Shown here: one piece after another, positions 47,111 through 58,799 of the stretch
Layout: every line of letters begins with the position of its first letter
Position numbering within the stretch: position 1 is the stretch's first letter
Assembly (NCBI RefSeq): GCF_008831285.2
Contig: NC_045149.1
Coordinates: 13,914,629-13,978,628 of the forward strand
DNA from: Nymphaea colorata
Lineage: Eukaryota > Streptophyta > Magnoliopsida > Nymphaeales > Nymphaeaceae
DNA length: 64,000 nucleotides
Reading direction: 5' to 3'
Program-made: the position numbers and the translations under genes
The notes under the pieces: model-generated
What the model was told of the DNA's origin: nothing
Databases searched by the model: none
Seen by the model: only the letters and a program-made list of their open reading frames with translations

Positions 47111-50100
47111 CCTTCTGCCCACCCAAGATCCTTACAATAAGATTATTTGGCAAATGAACTTACTATCATGGGTGTCTTTGGTACATTGATGTATCACCAG
47201 GATTGGCTTCCTAGTAATGGGCCATACTTGTCTTCATACATCCAGAATTTGGAATTTAAGGCGACGGCACAAATATTCACTAATCTTGATTAAATTGTGA
47301 TCAACAGTCAATAATTCAATAGAAAAAAGCCTAGTTATAAAAACTCTCGGCTGTCTAGTTATCAATCAATAATTTTCACATGGGCTATGAAAATCAAATC
47401 TACATTAGTAAATTTTTCAAACAAACAAAGCCGCTTATCATGCATATCTAACTTTAGTTTTCTTTTGATTTGGAAAAATGGTGCCTACCAAGATAATATT
47501 TTCCACGTATCACTTGCTTTTTCATTCATAATAATATGGGGAAAATGAAAAAGTGAGTTGCGAACAAGGTTGGCATCGAGAAAAAAAAAGAAGTGAGAGA
47601 AATGTTTAAAAATGGAAATAAATCGGCTTGTTGTTCAGTCTATGAAAATGGAAAGAGAAGGAAGATGAAGGTAGTGCTCTGCAGGCTGACATGGTCCATG
47701 ATTGGTGTTAAATAAATCCGGAAAAATTCCCAATCCACAAACTTCTACATCACCTGCACTTCCTTTCTCACATTTGTCTGATCTCTCATTGTATTATGTA
47801 AAAATTTGGAAGCATGATTTTTTTTTCCAAATCCAAAATTTTATTTATCCCATCCAAGTTGCGTGATCTGACCATTGACTAGAAGTACAACTTGTTCGTG
47901 CCACGAGGGAATGCCATCGACCTTGCCAAACTTAAGGCTGGCCATCCCTATTATGAAGAGGCAAAGCTGATGATGTCCAGGACTCATACTAATCCAGTTT
48001 TGCTGTTTTATTCAACAAACTCTGTTTGACAGAACTATGAGATCCGAATGGGATGTTAAAGGTCTCTCTAACAATAGCAACATGGCATGATCAAGTGGCA
48101 CTAGCCACGCAAAGTTGGCTCAGACCAATTACGTTCTCAGGGTTAGGTTTTGTTACTAGTCTTTTGACATATTTCCTTTCAAGTGGGCTTTCTTTTTTTA
48201 ATTTCATTTTGTAGAAGTTAGAGAAAAAGAAGAGAGAAAAGCTTCACTTTGGATGCTTTCTTGATAAGTGTGTAAAATTTCAGATTTTGACTCCCTAATG
48301 TCTATCATAGTGGCCCCTCTTTTTTTTTTCAAGACAGTCATTCATTTTTTTAAGAAATTATTTGTTTTCAATTTTTAATGTGTCTCAGCATTAACATTTT
48401 TCTTGCTTTAAAGAATTAAAAAAATCATATACCAATAATTTTAAAAATATGTCATAGTGTTATAAGGGAAATTATCGCTATAGTGAGAATATAAGATACA
48501 TGGTGGGTATTATTGAATGTCTCAGAATGAGAACATAAATCAAATTGTTGAGCGATCAGTGAGTCCTTATGGTCTCTTATTTGTCTAATATGTGGCTTAT
48601 AGCTAGAGTATTTCTTCTTTTTCAACAAAACCTGAGTAGCTAAATTTAAATTTGATTTCACAAGGTAGTAGCTAATGCATTGATGTAACCTATACAAAAT
48701 TGACCAAAGCATCCAGCAGTCACAAAGACAATGATAAGAGAATGATTTTATTTACTATAGACCAAACATTATTGATTACATATTTTCAGGTTCATTCCCC
48801 TTTTAATAATTATTCTCAATTTTAGGGAAACTTTCCAAGATACATATAAATATTTTACACGTCCAGTGACATACGATATGCTCCAGTGTTGAAATCTATA
48901 AAATTTTAAAAGATTCTTGAAATCTGATTTGTGGATCAATATTCTATAGTTATAATTAAAAAGCAAGCTGCCAACTGGGAACCTTATATGACACACCACA
49001 AAGTATGCACACATAGGTAACAATCTAATGGAAACTTTCTACTGTGTAATGAAAGGCCATGAGTTTTTTCACGCCACATTATAAAAGAAGTGACGACTTT
49101 TACAGCATGAGCTGCTTGTTTTCTTTGACACAATTAAGTGATAATTCTTGTTGCTCTTTGTTTCTATTTTGTTGGCTAAAAGGAAAGACTTCAAAGCTCT
49201 TTTTTTTTTTTAAATTGGTGAAAACTATAGAACAAAGGCATAAAGTTCTTTTTAACCCTTACGTAGAGGGTTGCAGAGAGATCTCAAAGATGAAGCTAGG
49301 AATTTTTTGTTGTAGGAACCAAACTATAGTTTCTAAATTTTTACAGAACCAGAAATATATTTATTTATTTTATTTTATACAGGATAAACTAAAATATTTA
49401 AATTTAAAAATAACTTATTTTTATTTTTTTTAAATCCAAGAAGAAATACAGCCCCTTCCAGGCCCCCCTGCCTGCAGTACACCTCTCTCTATAATTTTGT
49501 TTTTCAAAGCCTTTGGTCCCCGTGACTGAGGGTTGCTCTTTGAGAACGAAAAATGAAAAAAAGAAGAAGAAAAATTCAGTATATTTTGATAATTAAAATT
49601 TACAAAAAAAAAAATTGCCCCCACCATTTTCAAGGTTGGACACATCTGATTATGGACCTGATTTTGAACTGTAGCTAGTAAAAAAGCATTGTGCCATTAC
49701 TAATCAAATACGTGTTCCTTTATGTTTTATGCCATATTCAGGCCCGAGTCCACTTTGTGTTACGGAGATCCAACCCGATTATGTCTATATTTGGGATCAC
49801 ATGCTTCTTGGATCCAAATTTAGTTTTAAAAAGTAGAGCCTACATCTGAATCCCAAGTCCTCCCTGAATCCAAACCACTGGCATCCATAGTTGCGCATAG
49901 GGATGCCTATATATCTGCTTTGGATAGAACACCTAATCGATCTGTTTCGAAGAAATCAGATATGAAAAAGAAAAAATATCCTATTAAAAAATAGGATTGA
50001 ATTCAGCAATAATAATCGGCTTCCAATCAGATTTTCAGATGTACATAAATATCCTATATCTAATGTTCTTACATTTTGAAAATAGGTCAAATTCAGTTCA

Positions 50101-50933
50101 AAATTCATATTTAGATATGAATATGAAAATTATATTGAAATCAAATTCAGTTTGTGAAATAGGATTCCAGATTTGGATTTAGATATGGCTGAAGGTAAAT
50201 TCAATTTGACTATGATCCATTGACATCCCTAATTGTGGTTGAAGGGGTAGCTTTGTCCTTCCTTCCTTTCTTTTTCCTTTGGCAGCTTCTATGACAAGTA
50301 GTGACATAGTTGGGTCTGCCACGTGTTTTCATCATTCTTTTCTTTTTCCTCTTTTCCCTTACATGCTTCTCTCAGAACAATGGCCTAAACACATGCTGGC
50401 TTGGTTGGGCCGGCTGCCAACACCAACCCATTAAAATTTTCATTGAAACAATGTGCACTCGATTGCGGGTCCCTATAAGCTAGCAAACCATGTTCATAAT
50501 TTTGTTGAAACGACAAGTTGCACCACTTAAAGGTGAAGGGGTGCAATTAGTCAAATACGTGTAAAAAATAAACATGGACTTTGATAAAAATTGTTTTCAG
50601 TTGTGAACGATAGCTAATAAGTGTCGGATTATACTGCATATTAAAAACGTGAAGCAAGAATGCATTCTATCTATATGCAAATAAAATTAAAGTACCAAAT
50701 AATTATGGCTTAGGCAAGTGTCATAGTTTAATGCATTCTATTTATATACAAAGAAAAAAGCATCAAACATTTATAGCTTACGCAAATACCATATTTTTAG
50801 GAGATTGAACTTTATTAAAATTCTCTAACCATTATAGACACGCAATATGCACTTGGATGCTGCTCTTTATAAGCTAGCAAACCATGTTCATAATATTGTT
50901 GAAACGGCAAGTTGCACCACTTAAACGGCAAGT
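47111..50933. other. non-coding, mostly duplicate of copy I 20690-23580
   Basis: 47111-48282 is the right part of the copy-II insert, AT-rich and without a gene. 48283-50925 repeats the copy I region between CT tract and terpene synthase, including the GATTTGGATTC patch (49900-50225) and a CAAGTTGCACCACTTAAA word that recurs near 50515 and 50905. Confidence 0.6.
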
Positions 50934-52085
50934 AGATTTAGGGAACAGTCTGGCCGGTTCTCTGAGAATCTTCGTGAGGATGTGAGAGGGTTGCTGAGCC
51001 TCTATGAAGCATCACAGCTAGCCTGTGAAGGAGAAACTGTGTTGGAAGAAGCTACGGCCTTCTCTTCAGAGCATCTTAGAGCAAGAACAACCCGCATGGA
51101 CAAGAGGATGTCATGACAGGTAAAGCGTGGTCTGCAGGTTCCGCTCCACAGAAGGGTTTGTAGGGTCGAGGCCCGAGAGTATATTGAGACATTCAAGAGG
51201 ACGGACCGCAGAAGCCAAGTGCTGCATGAGTTCACTAGGCTGGACTTCAACATGGTGCAGACAATCCACCAAAGAGAGCTCAGGGAGTTATCCGGGTAAC
51301 AATTCATTCTTGCACTTTTGCCTAAATAACTTGGTTAATAGTTGATAATAATGTAGCAACTAATGTAATTCTATGTATATATGTATATCAGTAATGAATA
51401 TCATGTATGTTACATTGTAGCTGGATTTGCATCATTGGGTCCACTAATAATCAACCATGAGTCCTTTGTTTTGGATGTTTGCAGGCGGTGGAGGGACTTG
51501 GGCTTGGGCGATCACATTTGCTTCCCCAGAGATAGGATGGTGGAGAGCTACTTCATGGCGGTGGGGAAGATGCATGAGCCACAAGTTCTCACAGTACAGG
51601 ATGCAACTCGCCAGGGTCTCCTACTTGATGGCCACCGTTGAGGACATCTTTGGCGAGCATCAGTCTGTTGAGGAGCTCGAACCCTTTGTGCAAGTTGTTG
51701 AGAGGTAAAGGATGATTATGGTTGGTAAATTAAAGGGAGCAACTCTGTCTCTAGTTTCTGCTTCACATCGTTAGGAGCCAATGAGTATATTGTATATATG
51801 CAGGTGGGATCTTCAGGCGGCAGAGCAGCTGCCACAGTCACTGAGGGTCTTCTATGTGGCTGTCTACAACACAACCAACAAGATTAGCTACGCTGTTCTT
51901 AGGAGGCATGGCCGTGATATCACTTCACACATGAGGAGAGCGGTGGATGGGTGTATGCAGAGCTTACTTGGTTGAAGCAAGGTGGCACCATGCCCGACAG
52001 ACACCAAGGCTAGAGGAATATCTGAGCAACATCCGGGCAACCATGACCGGCCCTATTCTTCTCCCTGCCTACTTCTTCCTCTCCC
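50934..52085 (+). pseudogene. terpene synthase relic II (exons 3-6, one intron lost)
   Basis: Exon 3 (50934-51295): SGRFSENLREDVRGLLSLYE, LACEGETVLEEATAFSSEHL, a TGA at about 51115-51117, then GLQVPLHRRVCRVEARE and DFNMVQTIHQRELRELSG. Exon 4 (51484-51704): RWRDLGLGDHICFPRDRMVE, an inserted A near 51582, then TVEDIFGEHQSVEEL. Exon 5 begins near 51804 (WDLQAAEQLPQSLRVFYVA) and joins exon 6 text (GVCRAYLVEARWH) with one extra base at 51943, with no intron between. Similarity ends after GPILLPAYFF near 52079. Exons 1-2 (transit peptide and RRX8W) and the last exon are absent. The DDxxD position is EDIFG as in relic I. It cannot be functional. Confidence 0.9.
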
Positions 52086-52089
52086 AAAA

Positions 52090-52978
52090 CATTGGCACCG
52101 AAAAAGAAGAGCAAGAAAGAACTAAATTCATATACACCAAATATGATCAGTACCTAAGTTTCAATCAATCTCAGGCTCTCAAAATAATTTTAAAAACAAG
52201 ACCGACAAAAAAAATTACTAATCGGCAAGGCTGCTTGTGTCAGCTGGCCTGGGTCCCGGGTACCCCATGGTGGCTCGGCCCACCACCCTGGTCTACGTGT
52301 CAGTGCTCTGATGCTCTCTCTCTCTCTCTTCCCGTCTTCTTGCTTTTTGCAGGAAATTTTGGGAGAACCTTAGCGGTTGGCGGGGTTATTATAGAAAATT
52401 TTCATGTCATCCTTGATAACTTGCTGTAATTTTGAAAAGTGCCTTCACATTTTCAATTTCTTAATAGAAACCCTTCTTTTGCCCACCGACTGCTTAACAG
52501 GTATTTGATTTATTTTACAAATTTTATAGTTATATTTTGTCAAAACTCTTGTATATCGCAAAATATGGCCATTTATTTAGTGAGTAAAATAAGCACTCGG
52601 AGTCCGGAATTTCCAATTTTACAAGATAAAGAAATCACCAACGTCCATTGCAATAGATCAACATTTATAAGAATAAAAAATATGTAGCCTTTTCAAGTTA
52701 TAAATTAATTTATACAACTAAACACTCAACATTTTCTTAAAACATCTCAAACACATCTATGTGGCTGCTTTTAGAAAAAAAGCCAAATGAATGAAAACCA
52801 TGAGCAGGCCGCTCTTCCACTAATTCTCATAAGTCATTCTTATTGGTATACCATCCTTTTTCTCCCTTTGTTTAATTTTGATATATAAGGAGGATGCTGA
52901 GATGAAAGATGAATACAATCAAATTTTCATATTAAAAGAACTCGAGATTCATTCTCTTTTTCCCTCTCTGCTTTTTCC

Positions 52979-53016
<38 letters not shown>

Positions 53017-53020
53017 TGAG
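52090..53020. other. intergenic, TA and GA microsatellites at the end
   Basis: No gene recognised. A CTCTCT run lies at about 52314-52330, and a TATATA run followed by GAGAGA at 52980-53016. An open stretch at 51947-52429 is the frame-shifted tail of the terpene synthase relic running into unrelated sequence. Confidence 0.5.
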
Positions 53021-53022
53021 TG

Positions 53023-53285
53023 AAATTGGTACACACTTGACCATTTGATTTTTCCAGGATAAAAGTTTGAGAGAAATTCAAAGAGAGAAAAGGTTATGTT
53101 TTAGTCTTTGGCCGTTAAAAAAAATGGAAATATAGCCTGATATCTGGGAAAAAATGAAAAAAAGGCTGAATTAGAAAGAGAGAAATTGGTAGGCACGTGA
53201 CCATTCGATTTTTCCATGAGAAATGTGAGAGAGAAAATCAAAGAGAAAAGAAGAAGTGGTATTTTAGTCTTTGGCCGTTGAAAGC
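53023..53285. repeat. two direct repeat units of about 100 bases
   Basis: AAATTGGTACACACTTGACC (53023) and AAATTGGTAGGCACGTGACC (53183) start two units that both pass through GATTTTTCCA, GAGAGAAA.TCAAAGAGA and end TTTTAGTCTTTGGCCGTT(A/G)AAA. The spacing is 160 bases. Confidence 0.75.
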
Positions 53286-53899
53286 ACAATCGCTTAAACA
53301 GTAAACAACCACTTGTAAACAGTCTGCATCATAAGCTACTTGCTAATAAATCAGTTTCACATGCAAATATTATCGGTGGTTAAACACTGATCACTAAGTA
53401 TTTTACATTTAATATACCATAACCATAAATACAATCTTCCCATGGTTGCAGCTCAATATTCAAGTGTTTGGCACAGCTGTACAGTGGACAAACTTTTTAT
53501 ACAAAAAGAAATAGCTCAAATATCAAAACTGAAATCGTCTTTCAGGAAACTACACTTGACAAACACATTTAAGTAGCTTACCTTTCCACTGAAAACTCTT
53601 AATTCTTCAATTCGCAACAGGAATTAATTCCATTTCCTAACAAACAAATGGAACTCTCCAGGACATGCCTTTTTACCCTAGGAAAACCCAACAAGAGGGT
53701 ATGAAATGAGACCAATTTTACTGCGTTCATAAATATGCAAAGGAAAATCCATAGATGCCACACGAATTCTTGAAGAAACTTCATCAATTAAGACATGGAC
53801 TAAAGAAAAATAAAAATAGACGTGTTACCCAAGAGGGAGACAGAGAGCAAGATTGCTCTTCTTGACTCTAGTTCGCAGGATACTGCTTTCTGATTTTTG
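53286..53899. other. intergenic, no recognised gene
   Basis: AT-rich; no feature supported. Confidence 0.4.
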
Positions 53900-54462
53900 A
53901 AAATGCTGCATTCTGCCGCTCTAACATTGTCAAGTACTTTGGCATAAAGTTAATTGTAAGCCTTGTAAAAGAGAAAGAAGGATTTAGATGATGAACAAAA
54001 GAAATTAATGTAGTTCGGAAGAAAAATTCCTACTCCACAACTCAGTCATCAATTTCATGATGATCTGGTTCCCTTAGCACAGTATTTATACATTGCTATG
54101 CCTGATTCGAATTTGAATCAGTTTCCATGGGCGTACAATCTGTTTGCTTGAATTTCTCCTTTGGTTTTGAATAGGAGAAACTGACATTCTCTCAAAATCT
54201 TTCATCATTGTGAAGAGGCATTTTTGTTGCTTGTCCGATTGGCTTTGCTTCCATATTTATTGCTCTTAATTTGCTGGAATACTGATTTATTGCTGGAGCC
54301 TTAGCAAGATGTGTTTTAGTTCCTTGACTCTCGTGGCTGATTTGATTTTCTGACATATTAGTTACGCCGGACTTCCTGTAGTTATGATCCACACCTGATC
54401 TCCTGGAGTTATGAACAGTTGAAGATGCACCTGATTTTCTGGAGTGAGTTGGTGTGTTATCA
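53900..54462 (-). repeat. 3' LTR of a minus-strand copia element (family C), far end uncertain
   Basis: On the minus strand, RNase H text is followed by a polypurine tract (TTGAGGGGGGA, near 54463-54473) and then TGATAACACACC (ending at 54462), the expected LTR start. A TATA-like TGTATAAATACTG (near 54078-54095, minus strand) fits the LTR promoter. The far end is probably near TGCTGCATTCTGCCGC (53904), but a terminal inverted repeat was not confirmed. Confidence 0.6.
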
Positions 54463-55510
54463 TCCCCCCTCAACCGAAGGAAAGGTTGCATACATAAGCC
54501 AAGATGCTGAATCATTGCTGAGACAATGGTTTGGTAAAAAGATTTGCAAGCTGACCTTCGGTTGTGACGAATTGAGTATTCATATTTCCCAGTGCAACTT
54601 GTTCACAAACAAAATGATAATCGAGTTCCAAAATGTTTCATATGTGAATGAAAGACTGTTTTGGTAGTGGTATGTAGTGCTGAAATGTTGTCACTCAATA
54701 GAATTGGAGCTTTGGAGAGGTAGACACTGAGATCTTGTAAAATAAAGGTAAGCCATTTAATTTCAGCAGCAGCTCCGGTGAGGGCCCAGTATTCAGCTTC
54801 ACAGGACGAGCGAGCAACAGTCAGTTGTTTCTTAGAGCTCCAGGATATACAATTTGGACTAAGAAATGTGCAGTATCTTGAAGTCCATCGGCGTGTATCT
54901 GGACAGCCTGCCCAGTCTGCATCAGAGTATGCTCAGAGAGTCAAATCTTGGGATTTATAGAACTGGATACCATATTCAAACGTGGCTCGAACATATCATA
55001 TAATGTGTTTCAAGATTTGAAAATGCTTCATCATTGGGGCATGCATGAATTGACATGCAAAATTTACTGCATAGGAGAGATCTGGCTGTGTAAGGGTCAA
55101 GTATTGAAGTGCACCTGCAAGACTTCGATATGCGGCAGCATTGGAATAAGGAGGATCAATTTCCTCAGAAGATTTGGAACCAATAGTAATAGGTGCGCTC
55201 ACTATTTTACATTGCTGCATTTGTGCTCTAGAAATAATGTCCTGAGCATATCTAGACTGATGCATAAACAAGCCATTGGAAGTCCTTGCAACTTGAATTC
55301 CCAAGAAGTAATTCAGATCACCTAGATCATTCATAGCAAATTGTTGTCTGACGGTGACGAGCAATGACATTATAAATGAATGTGAATTTCTTGTAAGAAT
55401 GATATCATCAACATACATTAATAGAATAGTGATAGATTTTAGCCCATGATGCACTCCAGTGAATCCGGTAGAATTTGGTGGCTGCATATGCTGAAATCTA
55501 AATTGTGTCT
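54463..55510 (-). pseudogene. copia reverse transcriptase and RNase H (family C)
   Basis: The minus-strand frame (55510-54996) reads LLMYVDDIILTRNSHSF, QQFAMNDLGDLNYFLGIQV, SRYAQDIISRAQMQQCK, YRSLAGALQYLTLTQPDL and CQFMHAPMMKHFQILKHI. In other frames RNase H follows: YSDADWAGCPDTRRW, SSCEAEYWALTGAAAEIKWL and LSDNISALHTTT. The YVDD box is intact. RNase H is broken by a stop or frame change near 54960 and again near 54600. Upstream, reverse transcriptase begins only at about QFRFQHMQPP (55505); its N-terminal half is replaced by unrelated sequence. Confidence 0.9.
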
Positions 55511-55514
55511 TCCC

Positions 55515-56440
55515 CTTACTTGACCCGAATTGATGTGGTTTGTTAAGCTTTGGGCTAGTCGTCCACTCTGGCCAGCTCAGCAGTCTTGGCCCATCTGTTC
55601 GCCTCACACTGGTTGCCCCCTTACTTTGGTATGAGGTGGTTCTCTCAAAACTCAAGGCGTCCATGATGGGGCCATTGGTTCCCAAGTCGTACATGGTCAC
55701 CCTTTCACCACCCTCCTCAAGGATCCTACTTATTCTTTCAAGGAGGTCGGTGGAATCCTTGCTGAGTCGCTTTATCCGAGGGCTGTCAAGTGTCAAGTTC
55801 AACGCCTGGTCCCCATCCAATAAAAATAAATAGGCTTGCATGGAGTTGTCGACCCTGCACCCTGTTTTCCCAATGTCTGTAGGCAGCACAGAAGGGCGCT
55901 CCTGTGTTGACCCCCATTCGAGCCCCCTGCTGACTCAAAATGGCTTGAGCAGACCCGCCTTCAACATACTAAACTGCTCCAGTAGTGCCGACATATCCTT
56001 ATACATTCACCGCAGTTGCTGGGGTCTCCTTGGCAGGCGTTGTCCTCACAGCCGGGCACAAAACGGAGATAGAGAGTGTGAGCTGCCCGTAGTTTGCCTT
56101 TAACAGGGCTGGTTGTGCGACGGAAGAGGTAACAATCATACCTTTGCCCTTCTCCTTTGGCAGCTCCGGAACAGCCACTGGTTCGGATTCTTCTAGCAGG
56201 TCGGCGGCTGCTTACACTCATGTAGATGCCCCTATTTGGCTCCGCACATGAAGCACTGGCCGTGCTTGAAACGTATTCGCCTTTCCTTAGGAGACAAGTG
56301 TTGTAATGACCGGTTGAGGGCATTCCTTGGTTCCACTGGTGATGGAATGCCCTCCTTGGTTGGCATGCAGTCGCTGGCCCTGGCTAGCGTGGGCAACATC
56401 AACTGCATTTTTTGCTTGAAGAGACCAACCTAGGTTCTCT
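55515..56440 (-). pseudogene. gag-like fragment with zinc knuckle, Ty3/gypsy-like
   Basis: On the minus strand near 56310-56230 the text KERRIRFKHGQCFMCGAK, a stop, then GHLHECKQPPT resembles the knuckle of Ty3/gypsy-type gag (EERR.RR..GLCF.CG..GH...C). It follows QKMQLMLPTLARAS and IPSPVEPRNALNRSL. Further on, in another frame, 55889-55540 is open with TDIGKTGCRVDNSMQAYLF, IKRLSKDSTDLLERISRIL and NGPIMDALSFERTTSYQSK. I do not recognise that second part; it may be another retroelement region. It fuses in frame to the copia reverse transcriptase. Confidence 0.45.
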
Positions 56441-58799
56441 TTTCCCATTCCAGCTCGGAAGTCAGGGCAGTGTCCTGCCAGGCGTGAGTCTAGTTCGCCT
56501 CCTTTGTCCTGGCACCTTCATGCTTTGAGCATGTGTCAGTTCTCCCCAGTGGCACATGTAGAACTCGGAATACAAAGCTGCTGCTCTGATGCATCTGATT
56601 CCCGAAATTTGATAACAGAGATGATCGCTGGAAAATGACTTTCTAGGGGTGACTAGATAAACAAGAAGAAACATACAGCTGATAGCATACTTATCAAGCT
56701 TTGCATCTTTCGGCACAAGACCTAGTTCTGCTTGCACTACACTTTCCTTTCCATAGCACAGTCTTTCAGAACAAGATTTTGTCTAATGATAAAAAGAGAA
56801 AAAGGAATAGCTACAATAAACATATATCAGATGCTCTTGAGATATTTAAACAACAAAAGTCACACTCATTCAGAAGAAATGTCAATGAGCTCACCTGCTT
56901 TAAGGTCCTGGCACCTTAAGAAAGGCTTCGAAAAGATTTTGAAGCAGGACACAAGAAAAGAGTTCAATAAAATAGCATAAAAGAAGACAGAAGAATTAAG
57001 AAACAGTCAACGAGAAACAAACATTGTTGTCAACAAAAGAAGGGATGCTAAAATTTATTCCTAAATCTAATCAGTCAGCAAAAGATTCAAATGATTAGCC
57101 GAAACAAAAACAGGAATCATTAGGGAATCAGAGAAAGTTAAAACTTGTATTGTTTATGATAAAAAGGTAAAAGAGAAAAAATAAAAAATTCAGAATATTG
57201 AAAATAATTAAAAATAAAAAGGCATGTGATCTATATTGTTTCAAAGAGGGTTGATTTGGATCCATGGATTTCAGCACCATGAAATAAAGTATAATTCCAG
57301 CCAGGGTCACTCTTGAACGGCTCAAAATCATGTCAAATTGCTGAATAAATGTTATAACAGCAATAATAGTAGCAATATTTATTAATAAAAAAACCACTTA
57401 AATCAAACAAAGCCAACTTGTTCTTAGCTCACTAACAAATCACAGTATTATCATGTCAGAGAGGCACTGTGATCACCACTGATTAATTTAACATTACAAA
57501 CAGCACCAATATATGCCTAGAATGCTGGATGCACATCATGTACTTAATAGGCAGCCAAGTTGGAGAAGAGAAAAACCAAGCAAGAACAAGACTGTCGTAA
57601 GTTAATGTGGGAAATGCACAATAACATAATGGAGAATGCAGACAAGAAGGAAATGAACTTCAAATTTACATGAATCGCTGAACATGTCCTGCTTGCAAGT
57701 TACACCCAGAATGATTTCATTTGAAAGCAGCGACTGGAGAGTAAATAAGTAATTAGTTTGGGAAAAAAAGAAATTAACATAACACCAGAAGAAAAAATAG
57801 TTCTTTATGACCAACTTAAGCATAAAATGCTTATTCATGTGCATATATTTCTAATAGAAGCACTAAATTAGCATGTGCTAGAGGAATGCAAAATGAGAAA
57901 CTAATTGACAAACATATTAACAATTAAAATCATCAACCTTTGAGCTGCATTGTCTGTCTCTTCATTATCTATGCATTTTAGCTCGTTTTCATCAAAGCCT
58001 GTGCCCAAGCAGGAAGTCTCAGGCGCTGTATACAAATCGGTCAAAGTTATCCATATCAACATTCTGCAATTATCAAAAGAAGACAAAAATTAGTCATGGA
58101 CTAGCACTATCAATCTTCCTTGTTTCCCAAAAACAGGTAACATCATAACAAGATGATAAGGAATAAGTTATCTAAAGCATAATTATTTCCAGTTAGTTAA
58201 AACACCAAGCACTTATTCACATTTGCCTCTGTTCTTGGTTAGTATGGCATCGGGAGCGAGTAGAGAGACCCCTACAAATTTTCGGAAGTAGGAACCAAGA
58301 AATGAACTGGAAGTGACCCAAAAGTAGATCATGAAGCAAACGAGAGCCAAACTAGCAAGTTAAGAAACAAGCCAGCAAAAAATATAACTTATAAACAAAG
58401 ATCAAACATTCAAGTTTCAATGAACAAACTTTTTGCATAATTAAATTTTAAGCTTGGGCAAACATTTATACAATAGGGTTTGATTACATTAGGAATCTAG
58501 ATTTTACTGAAAAAAGAAGCTTGCATCAGTTGCCTGAATGGGAAGCACAGTTCTGGTCACAAAGGAAGCTGGCTTCTTTCTTTAAATAGTCTCTCAAGAC
58601 ACTTCAAAAGCACCTTACTTTTTGCTTCCCATTGTGCTTCCAAGCCCCGTTCGTAATTCTGCTGCTCCTGTTTGGGACCAGTTTCCAAACTCAGGTGTTG
58701 TCACTGTGAGTACGCTGGCCTTGAGGGACACCAAGAATGCTCAGTTACCAATCTTATCATGTTTAGCATTTATGTTTGTTCTGCATGAATACTTAGTAT
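56441..58799. other. no recognised gene; probably intron of the GH2 gene or intergenic
   Basis: AT-rich. A protein-like minus-strand stretch at 57901-58086 (DLYTAPETSCLGTGFDENEL, then NEETDNAAQR) is bounded by possible splice sites (ATTGCAG| before AATGTTG and CAAAG|GTTGA). It could be an exon, but I cannot place it in a family. Nothing else is supported. Confidence 0.4.

Larger units (their letters stand above)
45547..48282. other. 2.7-kb stretch present only in copy II
   Basis: Copy I is continuous from GGACTACACTT to AGACTCCCTAAAGTC (20675-20695). Copy II splits there into GGGACTACACTT|GGATGG (45546) and TTT|GACTCCCTAATGTC (48283). The insert holds a LINE fragment and its nested repeat (46425-47110) and otherwise AT-rich sequence without a gene. 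Confidence 0.7.
41912..52079 (+). repeat. segmental duplication, copy II (CNL to terpene synthase)
   Basis: Counterpart of 15965-25608, in direct orientation about 26 kb away. The left edge is set by the loss of CNL sequence in copy I beyond CGGL; the right edge is near 52079, where terpene synthase exon 6 text ends. Copy II has a 2.7-kb insert at 45547-48282 and lacks terpene synthase exons 1-2. Confidence 0.9.

Noticed and set aside
57901-58086. Possible exon 3 of the GH2 gene (NVDMDNFDRFVY resembling NWQMHGFDRPIY)
   Set aside because: Only about six identities in fourteen, and a stop follows at once in that frame; kept only as a weak possibility.
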